From contig CALFNC010000235.1 in assembly GCA_937902605.1 (NCBI GenBank), forward strand, positions 1 to 6,900: a DNA stretch of 6,900 bases, in the 5' to 3' direction. The DNA comes from an uncultured Acidobacteriota bacterium. GTDB lineage: Bacteria; Acidobacteriota; Thermoanaerobaculia; UBA5066. Under the pieces are notes generated by a model. It was given only the letters and a program-made list of their open reading frames with translations. It was not told the origin of the DNA and did no database searches. The translations under genes were made by a program, and so were the position numbers. Shown here piece after piece: positions 1 to 5,941 of this stretch; the stretch's first letter is position 1; every line of letters starts with the position of its first letter.

Positions 1-345
1 CGGAAGACGTTCGGCCAGCCGATCGCGGCGTACCAGTCGATCAGCTTCATGATCGCCGAGATGGCGATGAACATCGAGGCGGGCCGCCAGCTCGTAAGGC
101 AGGCCGGGTGGGCGATCGACAACGGGATCCGCAACACGAAGTTCGCGGCGTTCGCGAAGGCCTTCTGCGCCGACATGGCGATGAAGGTGGCTACGGACGC
201 GGTTCAGGTGCACGGTGGGTACGGCTACTCGAGGGAGTACCCGGTCGAGAAGCTGATGCGGGATGCGAAGATCTACCAGATCTACGAGGGAACGAGCCAG
301 ATCCAGCGTCTGATCATCGCCAAAGAGATCTTCGAGCGTCGGTAG
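1..345 (+). CDS. Acyl-CoA dehydrogenase, C-terminal fragment (5' end outside window)
   Basis: The frame is open from base 1 and gives the last 114 residues of an FAD-dependent acyl-CoA dehydrogenase, which oxidises an acyl-CoA to the trans-2-enoyl-CoA in fatty-acid or branched amino-acid breakdown and passes electrons to ETF. Visible hallmarks of the C-terminal helical domain are VHGGYGY (residues 70-76 of the fragment) and, near the end, [18 protein letters not shown]. The Glu of YEGTSQ (fragment residue 96, bases 286-288) sits where the catalytic base lies in the short- and medium-chain enzymes, so the fragment looks functional. Most of the enzyme, including the N-terminal and beta domains, lies upstream of the window. 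Chain-length specificity cannot be read from this part. The short-chain/butyryl-like subgroup is likely from the Glu position, though isovaleryl-CoA dehydrogenase places its base elsewhere. The stop is TAG at 343-345, and a spacer of about 250 bases follows before the kinase. Confidence 0.95.
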   Translation, partial: RKTFGQPIAAYQSISFMIAEMAMNIEAGRQLVRQAGWAIDNGIRNTKFAAFAKAFCADMAMKVATDAVQVHGGYGYSREYPVEKLMRDAKIYQIYEGTSQIQRLIIAKEIFERR

Positions 346-438
346 AGCGTCCTGGGCGTGGAAGACGACCCTCGCGTGGCGTGTGGGCGACCCCAAAGCG
401 AGCCAGGCGGTGGCGGGTGCCAACGGCGCGAACTCGGT

Positions 439-460
439 CGCCATCGGACCGTCGATGGCG
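439..460. other. Perfect 8-bp inverted repeat (hairpin) in the acyl-CoA dehydrogenase / kinase spacer
   Basis: CGCCATCG (439-446) and CGATGGCG (453-460) are perfect inverted copies separated by 6 bases. A G-T wobble could shrink the loop to 4. The repeat lies about 95 bases after the acyl-CoA dehydrogenase stop and upstream of the kinase. No T-run follows on either strand, so it is not a canonical intrinsic terminator. It could be a Rho-type end structure, an operator, or chance in GC-rich DNA. Apart from this and the micro-ORF described separately, I see nothing firm between 346 and 599, and no convincing -35/-10 promoter pair. Confidence 0.3.
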
Positions 461-502
461 TGGTAGCGTAGATCTCCGGACATGTCGGAACGATCCGGCA
501 GG

Positions 503-508
503 AAGGAG
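503..508 (+). promoter_or_regulatory. Strong Shine-Dalgarno sequence (AAGGAG) in front of a micro-ORF
   Basis: AAGGAG stands 7 bases before an ATG at 516-518, ideal spacing for ribosome binding. It is a better ribosome binding site than anything next to the annotated kinase start at 600, where only GGCGGG a few bases upstream is available. It therefore appears to serve the 15-codon frame at 516-563. Confidence 0.45.
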
Positions 509-515
509 TTCACAG

Positions 516-563
516 ATGCGCGTGTCGATTCAGGGGGCGGGAGCCGATCCGCGGGGGAACTGA
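516..563 (+). CDS. Possible 15-residue leader peptide upstream of the kinase
   Basis: An ATG at 516 behind a strong Shine-Dalgarno opens a frame encoding MRVSIQGAGADPRGN, closed by TGA at 561-563. It lies in the same reading frame as the kinase, whose ATG is at 600, leaving 36 bases between stop and start. I recognise no family in so short a peptide. It could be a translated leader that lets ribosomes reinitiate at the poorly equipped kinase start, or a remnant of an older, longer kinase N-terminus cut by the TGA, or simply chance. The peptide has no signal sequence and no run of one amino acid that would suggest an attenuator. Confidence 0.25.
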   Translation: MRVSIQGAGADPRGN

Positions 564-599
564 AGGGGCCTGCTCGACGGCCGGTACCACGGCGGGACG

Positions 600-2072
600 A
601 TGAGCAGCGCGAACGCCTTCCGGGAACGGTTCTTCAAGGGGACCCCACGGTACGAATGGTGCGGGACCCTCGGCCGGGGAGGCATGGGCGTGGTCTTCCT
701 GGCGAGGGACCTCGACCTGGACGACGACGTCGCCATCAAGGTCCTCCAGCCCTCCTTCGACGGAAACGAACAGGAGCTCCTCTCCCGCTTCAAGCGCGAG
801 ATCCAGCTCAACCGGAAGATCAAGCATCCGAACGTCGCACGGATCCACGACTTCGGCATGAGCGGCGAGTACCCCTACATCACGATGGAGTACATCGCCG
901 GGAAGGACCTCAAGACGCTGATCGTCGAGCGACAGAGGATCCCCGAGGTCGAGACCGTGACGATCCTCCGGCAGGTCGCCCGGGGAAGCCACGCCGCTCA
1001 CGAGCTCGGCATCATCCATCGGGACCTCAAGCCGCAGAACGTCATGGTCGAGGAGAGCGGCGCCGTCGCGATCCTCGACTTCGGACTGGCGCGGGGCCGG
1101 ACGAACCAGGGTCTGACCGCGGACTCCGTCGTCCTCGGCACGCCGCAATACATCGCGCCCGAGCAGGCCATGGGCGGCGAGGCCGACGCCCGGAGCGACA
1201 TCTACTCCATGGGCGTCACGGCGTTCGAGATGCTGACCGGTGAGCTTCCGTTCGTCGGCGTCTCCCCGATCGCGACCGCCCTAAAGCAGGTGACCGAGCC
1301 GCTCCCGGGGACGCTGGCCGCGCTTCCGGATGTCTCCGCGGGGCTGAAGGCGATCGTCCTGAAGATGCTCGAAAAAAGGCCGAAGGACCGGTTCGAGTCA
1401 GCGGTCGCCCTCGAGAACGAGCTGGCTTTGCTCGACCAGCGCCACGTCCCGGACGGGCCTCCGGCGGCCCCGGCGCCGGCTCCCGCGCCAGCTCCGGCTC
1501 CAATGAGGGGAAAACCGGCCGACACGTCCACGCCCCGAGCGCCCATGAGGCTTCACCGGGCCGCCGGCCAGCCCACGGCGCCGTCGATTCGGCCGGGCCG
1601 CGGACCAGTCCCCGTGCATCCTTCCGAGCCCGCCGTGGCGGTGAATGCGCCGCAGACCGGGGTTTACCAGCGCCCGCCGTACGTCCTGATCGTCGGCGCG
1701 GAGGCCGGAGCCTCGAAGGCGCTGGAGGCCACGGGTTGCCGGACGGGGCACGTTCCAGACGGGAACGAGGCGCTCGAGACCCTCATGCGGAGCGCCCCCG
1801 ACCTCGTCCTGATGGACGTGGACCTCGTGGGAATGGATGGGTTCGACGTGACGCGGATCATCAAGTCACGCGCCGAGTTCTCGAAGCTCCCGATCCTCCT
1901 CATGTCCCCCCGCTCCGACCGGAAGCTCTTCGCGTTTGCGATTCAGGCCGGAGCCGCCGACTTCGTCCGGAAGCCGATTGCCCCGGCGTTCCTCTCCTGG
2001 AGGGTGTGGCAGCTTCTGGCGCGGCTCGGCTACAACCCGCCGGAGGAGGTCCACGCCGTCCCCCCGGGTTGA
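600..2072 (+). CDS. Hanks-type serine/threonine protein kinase fused to a C-terminal receiver-like domain
   Basis: This 490-residue cytoplasmic protein should phosphorylate Ser/Thr on target proteins. The kinase domain (about 18-278) is complete: glycine loop GRGGMGVV (25-32), VAIK with Lys47, helix-C Glu67, catalytic HRDLKPQN (140-147, Asp142), DFG (160-162), APE (186-188), DIYSMG (200-205) and Arg264. Every catalytic residue is present and it is an RD kinase, so activation-loop control is likely. A Pro/Ala-rich linker (about 283-358) follows with no membrane helix, unlike PknB-type receptor kinases. Residues 361-470 read as a CheY-like receiver: beta-1 YVLIV, phospho-acceptor Asp406 in LVLMDVDL, Ser436 and Lys458 in RKPI. 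The acidic pair after beta-1 is replaced by Gly366-Ala367 (Glu368 follows), and helix 1 is about 5 residues short. The receiver may thus bind without normal phosphorylation. ATG600 is the first ATG after an in-frame TGA (561-563), and its Shine-Dalgarno is weak. The target is unknown. Confidence 0.93.
   Translation: MSSANAFRERFFKGTPRYEWCGTLGRGGMGVVFLARDLDLDDDVAIKVLQPSFDGNEQELLSRFKREIQLNRKIKHPNVARIHDFGMSGEYPYITMEYIAGKDLKTLIVERQRIPEVETVTILRQVARGSHAAHELGIIHRDLKPQNVMVEESGAVAILDFGLARGRTNQGLTADSVVLGTPQYIAPEQAMGGEADARSDIYSMGVTAFEMLTGELPFVGVSPIATALKQVTEPLPGTLAALPDVSAGLKAIVLKMLEKRPKDRFESAVALENELALLDQRHVPDGPPAAPAPAPAPAPAPMRGKPADTSTPRAPMRLHRAAGQPTAPSIRPGRGPVPVHPSEPAVAVNAPQTGVYQRPPYVLIVGAEAGASKALEATGCRTGHVPDGNEALETLMRSAPDLVLMDVDLVGMDGFDVTRIIKSRAEFSKLPILLMSPRSDRKLFAFAIQAGAADFVRKPIAPAFLSWRVWQLLARLGYNPPEEVHAVPPG
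1464..1502 (+). repeat. Ala-Pro dipeptide repeat in the kinase-receiver linker
   Basis: Residues 289-301 of the kinase alternate Ala and Pro almost perfectly, encoded by a degenerate run of GCN-CCN codons. Such tracts form stiff, extended, protease-resistant spacers between domains, which fits its place between the kinase domain and the receiver-like domain. Codon choice varies along the tract, so it is not a recent exact DNA repeat. Confidence 0.7.
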
Positions 2073-2153
2073 GAGGGCGAGCGCCGTCTCCTCGATCGCG
2101 GTAACATCCGCCGGCCGTTGACGGCCTCTCGGTCCGCCCCGGGCCGGGACTGA

Positions 2154-2160
2154 GAAAGGA
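2154..2160 (+). promoter_or_regulatory. Shine-Dalgarno sequence of the FKBP gene
   Basis: GAAAGGA ends 5 bases before the ATG at 2166 and fixes that start. The 93-base gap after the kinase stop also contains a small inverted repeat, GGCCG (2113-2117) and CGGCC (2122-2126), around a 4-base loop, with no T-run. I cannot tell whether a separate promoter lies in the gap. Confidence 0.6.
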
Positions 2161-2165
2161 CTCCC

Positions 2166-2882
2166 ATGAACCGATTCCCGACACTCGTCCTCGCTGCGGC
2201 TCTGGCGGCTGGGCCCGCGGTGGCGGCCGATGCTCCGGCCAAAGCTCCGGCCAAGAAGCCCGCCGCGAAGGCGGACTCCTCCCTCAAGGCAGACCAGGAC
2301 AAGGTCCTCTACGTCCTCGGCGCGGTGATGGGCCAGAAGATGGCCGCCTTCCGCCTCACCGAGAGCGAGCTCGAGGTCATCCGGCAGGGGATGACGGACT
2401 CGGTGCTCAATCGGCCGCTGAAGGCCGATGTCGCCACCTACGGGCCGAAAATCGACGAGCTGGCGAAGACCCGCGCGAAGGCGTTCGCGGCCGACGAGAA
2501 GAAGCGCGAGAAGCCGCTCCTCGACAAGGCCGCTGCGGTCAAGGGCGCGGTCAAGAAGCCGTCCGGGCTGATCTACACGGAGCTGAAGGCCGGCAGCGGG
2601 CCAAGCCCCAAGGCCACCGACAAGATCAAGGTCCACTACCAGGGGACCCTCATTGACGGGACGGTCTTCGACTCCTCCTTGCAGCGCAAGGAGCCGATGA
2701 CGATCGCGCTGAACCAGGTCTTCCCGTGCTGGACCGAGGGCGTCCAGCTGATGAAGGTGGGCGGCAAGGCGAAGCTCGTCTGTCCGTCGGAGCTCGCCTA
2801 CGGCGACGGGGGGGCGGCGCCCAAGATCAAGCCGGGCGCGGCGCTGGTCTTCGAGATCGAGCTGCTCGAGATCGCCAAGTAA
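2166..2882 (+). CDS. Exported FKBP-type peptidyl-prolyl cis-trans isomerase (FkpA/Mip-like)
   Basis: The 238-residue product speeds cis-trans isomerisation of Xaa-Pro bonds and probably acts as a folding chaperone in the periplasm or at the envelope. Residues 1-21 are a Sec signal peptide: Arg3, a hydrophobic Leu/Ala core and an AVA-A cleavage site near 20/21. An Ala/Lys/Pro-rich stretch follows (to about 36), then the helical FKBP N-terminal region (about 42-125) that dimerises FkpA and Mip, and the catalytic FKBP domain (about 134-236). The active-site aromatic positions of FKBP12 are all matched: Tyr158 (VHYQG), Phe168-Asp169, Val185, Trp189, Tyr212 (LAYG) and Phe229. The signature LMKVGGKAKLVCPSELAYG is typical. 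The mature protein has only two Cys, 188 (just before Trp189) and 206. There is no lipobox Cys, so it is a soluble exported protein and not a lipoprotein. The client proteins are unknown. The length matches the FkpA family. Confidence 0.95.
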   Translation: MNRFPTLVLAAALAAGPAVAADAPAKAPAKKPAAKADSSLKADQDKVLYVLGAVMGQKMAAFRLTESELEVIRQGMTDSVLNRPLKADVATYGPKIDELAKTRAKAFAADEKKREKPLLDKAAAVKGAVKKPSGLIYTELKAGSGPSPKATDKIKVHYQGTLIDGTVFDSSLQRKEPMTIALNQVFPCWTEGVQLMKVGGKAKLVCPSELAYGDGGAAPKIKPGAALVFEIELLEIAK

Positions 2883-2908
2883 GCCGTCCGGACCCAGGGA
2901 GAGGCCGT

Positions 2909-3376
2909 ATGAGCCCGTCTCCTCGCGTCCAGCGCCTTCTGGCCCGGATCATCAACTTCTATCCCCCGTTCCTCGGCGCTGGCATTCGGGTCCGCCAGTC
3001 GAAGGCGGAGCCGTACACGGTCATCTCCTCCATGACGCTACGCCCGTGGAACCGGAACCTGTTTGGGACCCACTTCGGTGGCTCGCTCTACGCGATGTGC
3101 GACCCTTTCTTCGCGCTCATCCTGGCGCGCCACCTGGGGGCCGGCTACGTCGTCTGGGACAGATCGGCGTCGATCGAGTTCCTCCGCCCGGGACGGGGCA
3201 TCGTCCGGGCGACCTTCCACATCCCTCCGGACGAGATCGCGAAAATCCGGGAGCGAGCGGACGAAGGGGAGAAAGTCGAGCCACGGCTCGTCGCGGAGGT
3301 CGTCGGCGAGGACGGCGAGGTGGTCGCGCGGGTCGAGAAGAGACTCTACGTCCGCCGGGCGCGGACGGAGCGCTAA
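2909..3376 (+). CDS. DUF4442 hotdog-fold protein, probable acyl-CoA thioesterase-like
   Basis: A 155-residue soluble protein without signal peptide or membrane segment. The middle part, NRNLFGTHFGGSLYAMCDPF (about 48-67), resembles the PaaI/YiiD-type hotdog fold grouped as DUF4442. There the Asn and the HFGG turn sit at the head of the long central helix where thioesters bind. The strand WDRSASIEFLRPGRG (83-97) is the next conserved block. The family is thought to hydrolyse or bind acyl-thioesters, but no substrate can be read here and the catalytic assignment is inference. The frame stays open upstream into the FKBP gene, but the start is set at ATG 2909 because AGGGAGAGG (2896-2904) lies at proper distance and only 26 bases separate it from the FKBP stop, so the two may be cotranscribed. 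The product is basic near its C-terminus (RRARTER). It ends 4 bases from the stop of the opposing permease. Confidence 0.75.
   Translation: MSPSPRVQRLLARIINFYPPFLGAGIRVRQSKAEPYTVISSMTLRPWNRNLFGTHFGGSLYAMCDPFFALILARHLGAGYVVWDRSASIEFLRPGRGIVRATFHIPPDEIAKIRERADEGEKVEPRLVAEVVGEDGEVVARVEKRLYVRRARTER
3349..3367. terminator. Possible hairpin at the convergent gene junction
   Basis: CGTCCGC (3349-3355) and GCGGACG (3361-3367) form a perfect 7-bp inverted repeat around a 5-base loop. It lies inside the last codons of the DUF4442 gene and 13 bases past the stop of the opposing permease. It is the only clear hairpin at the point where plus- and minus-strand transcripts meet. No T-run follows on either strand, so if it ends transcription it is not by the standard intrinsic mechanism. 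The inverted repeat could equally be a by-product of Arg-rich coding. Confidence 0.25.
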
Positions 3377-3380
3377 AGCT

Positions 3381-4697
3381 TCACCGCATCGCCTCCATCG
3401 GGGAGAGACGGGAGGCCCGGAGCGCCGGGTAGAGGCCGAAAACGAAGGCGAGACCGAGGGCTACGACCCAGGCGACCGCCAGGCCGACCGGATTGACCAC
3501 CAGCCCCCAAGGGAAGAGGTGCGACAGCTTCTGGCAGAGGAACGCCCCGGCGAACGTCCCGAGAAGCGCCCCGACCGACGCGAGGACTAGCGCCTCCAGG
3601 AGGAACTGGAAGAGGATCTCGAAATCCGAGGCGCCCATCGCTTTCCTCAGGCCGATCTCGAATCTCCGGTCCGAGAACGAAATCAGCATCACGGAGAGAA
3701 CCCCGACCCCTCCGACGAGAAGGACGGTCGCCGCCAGCGACGAGAGGACGACCCGCCAGCCCCGCATCTCCTCCTGGAAGCGGGCGAACCCCTTCGCCAT
3801 CTCGGCGTCCAGGTCGGTGATCTCGACATCCTCGATCCCGTGGTGCGCCTGCCGTGCCCGGGAGAGGAGAAGCGACTTGACGTCCTGGACGTCCCTCTTG
3901 CTCCGGAGCTTCGCGGTGACCTGCGTCAGCTTGTGGTCCTTGTCCATCCGGACCATGTAAGTCTCGATCGGGATCAGGAGGCCATTGGCGTCGTAGTAGT
4001 GCTCCTCGCTAAAGATCTGCGTGGGCGCTGTCACGCCGACGATGCGGAAGGGGACGCCGTCCACGATCACGTCGCGTCCCACCGGGTCGGCGCCGCCAAA
4101 GAGCTTCGCGGCGAGGGTGGCGCCGACAACGGTGACGGTGCTTCGGCGCCGGGCATCGTCCGACGTCAGGGCGCGGCCGAGGTTGATCGGCCGGTTCATC
4201 AGGACGGCGTAGTCCGGCGTGACCCCGGTGACGAAAATCCGCTCGGTGCCTCCCTGGATGCGGATGTTCGTCCGCTTCGTCGCGCGGGGGAGGAAGGCGG
4301 CGACCTTCGGGTGCTCGGCCCCGAGCCGCGCGAGGTCCTCGTACCGGAGCCCGGAGGACATCGCGAAGCGCTTCTGGTCGTCGTTCGTCTTGGCTTCCTT
4401 CGGCTGCATGACGACCGTGCCGTCCCACGAGAGACCGGCGAAACCCGTCTGGACCTTGTCGAGGATGCCGTCCAGCACGGAGGTCATCACCACGAGCGTG
4501 AAGACGCCCAGCATCAGGAGCGTCAGCGTGAGCGCCGAGCGGAGCTTGTGGGCCCACAGCTCCACGAATCCGCCCCGGACGACCTCCCAAGCGAGGTTGA
4601 GCCAGAGCACAACGCCGCGGCGAGGCGCTTCCGTGGTGAGAGCGCCGGTTCCCGCTCCCGAAGGCGGCCCGCCGAGACGAAGGACGGCCTCACTCAT
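3381..4697 (-). CDS. MacB/FtsX-type ABC transporter permease (second permease of the operon)
   Basis: The 438-residue inner-membrane subunit has the four-helix MacB layout. After a Gly/Pro/Ala-rich N-terminal extension (about 1-28) comes an amphipathic segment, then TM1 (about 54-76), a large periplasmic MacB core-like domain (about 80-310), and TM2 (317-340), TM3 (362-388) and TM4 (403-425). Between TM2 and TM3 lies RRFEIGLRKAMGAS, the cytoplasmic coupling-helix motif that contacts the ATPase. The C-terminus ASRLSPMEAMR is the typical MacB/FtsX ending. Such permeases do not form a simple channel but pass ATPase motion to the periplasmic adaptor (mechanotransmission). The start at ATG 4695-4697 overlaps the previous gene by 8 bases and has GGAGG 9 bases upstream, so translation is probably coupled. 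It pairs with the ATPase at 5942-6631 and the other permease, presumably as a heterodimer. The transported substrate is not evident. TGA at 3381-3383 faces the DUF4442 gene. Confidence 0.93.
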   Translation of the reverse strand: MSEAVLRLGGPPSGAGTGALTTEAPRRGVVLWLNLAWEVVRGGFVELWAHKLRSALTLTLLMLGVFTLVVMTSVLDGILDKVQTGFAGLSWDGTVVMQPKEAKTNDDQKRFAMSSGLRYEDLARLGAEHPKVAAFLPRATKRTNIRIQGGTERIFVTGVTPDYAVLMNRPINLGRALTSDDARRRSTVTVVGATLAAKLFGGADPVGRDVIVDGVPFRIVGVTAPTQIFSEEHYYDANGLLIPIETYMVRMDKDHKLTQVTAKLRSKRDVQDVKSLLLSRARQAHHGIEDVEITDLDAEMAKGFARFQEEMRGWRVVLSSLAATVLLVGGVGVLSVMLISFSDRRFEIGLRKAMGASDFEILFQFLLEALVLASVGALLGTFAGAFLCQKLSHLFPWGLVVNPVGLAVAWVVALGLAFVFGLYPALRASRLSPMEAMR

Positions 4698-5940
4698 AGC
4701 GAAGGGCCTCCATCGGCGAGAGGCGGGAGGCCTTCCAGGCCGGGTAGAGCGCGAAGAGGACCCCGAAGCCGGCTGCCACTCCGAACGCCAGCAGGAAGCT
4801 AGAAGGGCGGAGGAGGGCCGGGATCTCGAGGAAGGAGCAGATTGCCTTGGAGAAGAGGACGCCCAGGAGGAGGCCCACCAGGCTCCCGAGCATCGTCAGG
4901 AGCATCGCCTCGGTCAGGAAGCTCTTGAAGATCTCCCGGCCGGAGGCGCCGATCGCCATCCGGACGCCGATCTCCCGGACCCGCTCCTTCAGGCTGGCGA
5001 GCTGGATGTTCACGTTCACCATCCCGCCGCCGATCAGCGACAACACGCCCGAGAGGAGGAAGACGATGTTGTAGACCTGACCCTGGCTTTGGCGTTTCCT
5101 CATCCGGGCCGCGATGTCGTCGATCCGGAAGTCGTCCTGGAGACGATGATTCGCCTTGAGGACGGCCACGAGATCGTTCGCGAAGCCCTCCATCAGCGTC
5201 AGGTCGGGGATCTTGAACGTCACCCGGTCGACACGCTGATAGCGGTCTCCCTGCATCCGGGTGGCGACGTAGGTGGACGGGACGGCGATCAGACGGTTTC
5301 GCCACGCGAAGGCATTTCCGTCGCCGTCCCGCCAACGAAAGACCAGCTCCCGGAGGACCCCGACGACGACGACGCGGGCGTCCTCGACACTCACGCTCTC
5401 GCCGATCGCGTCCCCCGTGGGGAAGAAGACGGCGGCCGCCTCCGCTCCGAGGAGGCAGACGGGCGCGCCGGCCTCCAGCTCGCTCGTCGAGAAGAGGCGC
5501 CCCCGCTCGATCTCGTATCCGTTGAGGGGGAGGAAATCGCCGCCGATCCCGCTGATCTGCCGGGTCTGGTCGGCGTAGGTCGACCGGACGCGGGCCCGGG
5601 CGTTCTTCTGGACGCTCGTCGCGTTCACGGCCTTCCGATTCATCTCCTCGCCCTCGTCGGCATCGAGGTTCCGTAGCCCGAGGTTGGCTGATTGGAGGGC
5701 CGACGGAGTTCCGTCCTTGATCGCCGCGGCGGGCTGCACGTTCAGCCGCTCCATCCCCCCCAGCTTCCTCCAGCGCTCGTCCGAGCGGGCCTCGTGGCTG
5801 TCAGAGATCGAGAAGCCGCCCAGGACCGACGCGACGCCCACCATCACCCCGAGTGCCTGAAGCGCCGAGCGTCCCAGATTCTCGCGGATCTCGGTCCACG
5901 ACTCCGCGACGCGGAGACCGAACGCACCGGTCGCGTTCAA
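4690..5940 (-). CDS. MacB/FtsX-type ABC transporter permease (first permease of the operon)
   Basis: The 416-residue membrane subunit has TM1 at about 25-45, a periplasmic MacB core domain (about 47-285, with GYEIERGRLF at 141-150 and CLLGAEAAAVFF at 162-173), TM2 at about 287-311, TM3 at 342-368 and TM4 at 381-401. The coupling motif REIGVRMAIGAS (322-333) follows TM2, and the C-terminus ASRLSPMEALRYE is characteristic of the family. It differs clearly from the second permease in its periplasmic domain, so the two are not a recent duplication and likely act as a heterodimer. The start is a TTG at 5938-5940, one base after the ATPase stop TAG. The next in-frame ATG is codon 33, inside TM1, so TTG is preferred. 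GAGGG lies 9 bases upstream as a modest ribosome binding site. Its last codons carry the Shine-Dalgarno of the next gene. The substrate is unknown. Confidence 0.92.
   Translation of the reverse strand: MNATGAFGLRVAESWTEIRENLGRSALQALGVMVGVASVLGGFSISDSHEARSDERWRKLGGMERLNVQPAAAIKDGTPSALQSANLGLRNLDADEGEEMNRKAVNATSVQKNARARVRSTYADQTRQISGIGGDFLPLNGYEIERGRLFSTSELEAGAPVCLLGAEAAAVFFPTGDAIGESVSVEDARVVVVGVLRELVFRWRDGDGNAFAWRNRLIAVPSTYVATRMQGDRYQRVDRVTFKIPDLTLMEGFANDLVAVLKANHRLQDDFRIDDIAARMRKRQSQGQVYNIVFLLSGVLSLIGGGMVNVNIQLASLKERVREIGVRMAIGASGREIFKSFLTEAMLLTMLGSLVGLLLGVLFSKAICSFLEIPALLRPSSFLLAFGVAAGFGVLFALYPAWKASRLSPMEALRYE
4707..4711 (-). promoter_or_regulatory. Shine-Dalgarno GGAGG for the second permease, inside the first permease gene
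   Basis: On the minus strand GGAGG lies 9 bases before the ATG at 4697. It is formed by the ATG-GAG-GCC codons for Met-Glu-Ala in the conserved C-terminal motif SPMEALRYE of the first permease. It supports the chosen start of the second permease and the idea of coupled translation across the 8-base overlap ATGAGTGA. Confidence 0.6.
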
Positions 5941-5941
5941 T

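Noticed and set aside
482..1243. Open frame overlapping the kinase N-terminal half in another plus-strand frame
   Set aside because: The product is Arg/Pro-rich without motifs, while the overlapping frame encodes a complete kinase domain.
1464..1502. Ala-Pro repeat as a tandem DNA repeat or CRISPR-like array
   Set aside because: The repeat is at protein level only, with varied codons and no spacers. It is a normal inter-domain linker.
2102..2123. TAACAT (2102-2107) and TTGACG (2118-2123) as promoter boxes for the FKBP gene
   Set aside because: They lie in the wrong order relative to each other, and neither has a partner box at 16-18 bases, so no promoter can be called.
2808..2814. Run of seven G in the FKBP gene as a possible frameshift site
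   Set aside because: The reading frame is continuous through it and the residues on both sides (LAYGDGG, then the C-terminal strand) fit the FKBP fold.
2726..2908. Longer N-terminus for the DUF4442 protein, extending back into the FKBP gene
   Set aside because: The extra residues are an Arg/Gly-rich frame shadow of the FKBP gene. ATG 2909 has a good Shine-Dalgarno and begins sequence that looks like the family.
3840..5676. Long plus-strand open frames (for example 3840-4802 and 4219-5676) opposite the permease genes
   Set aside because: Their translations are Arg/Gly/Asp/Glu-rich low-complexity sequence with no family features, and they run antisense to permeases with clear domains. GC-rich coding DNA commonly leaves such frames open.
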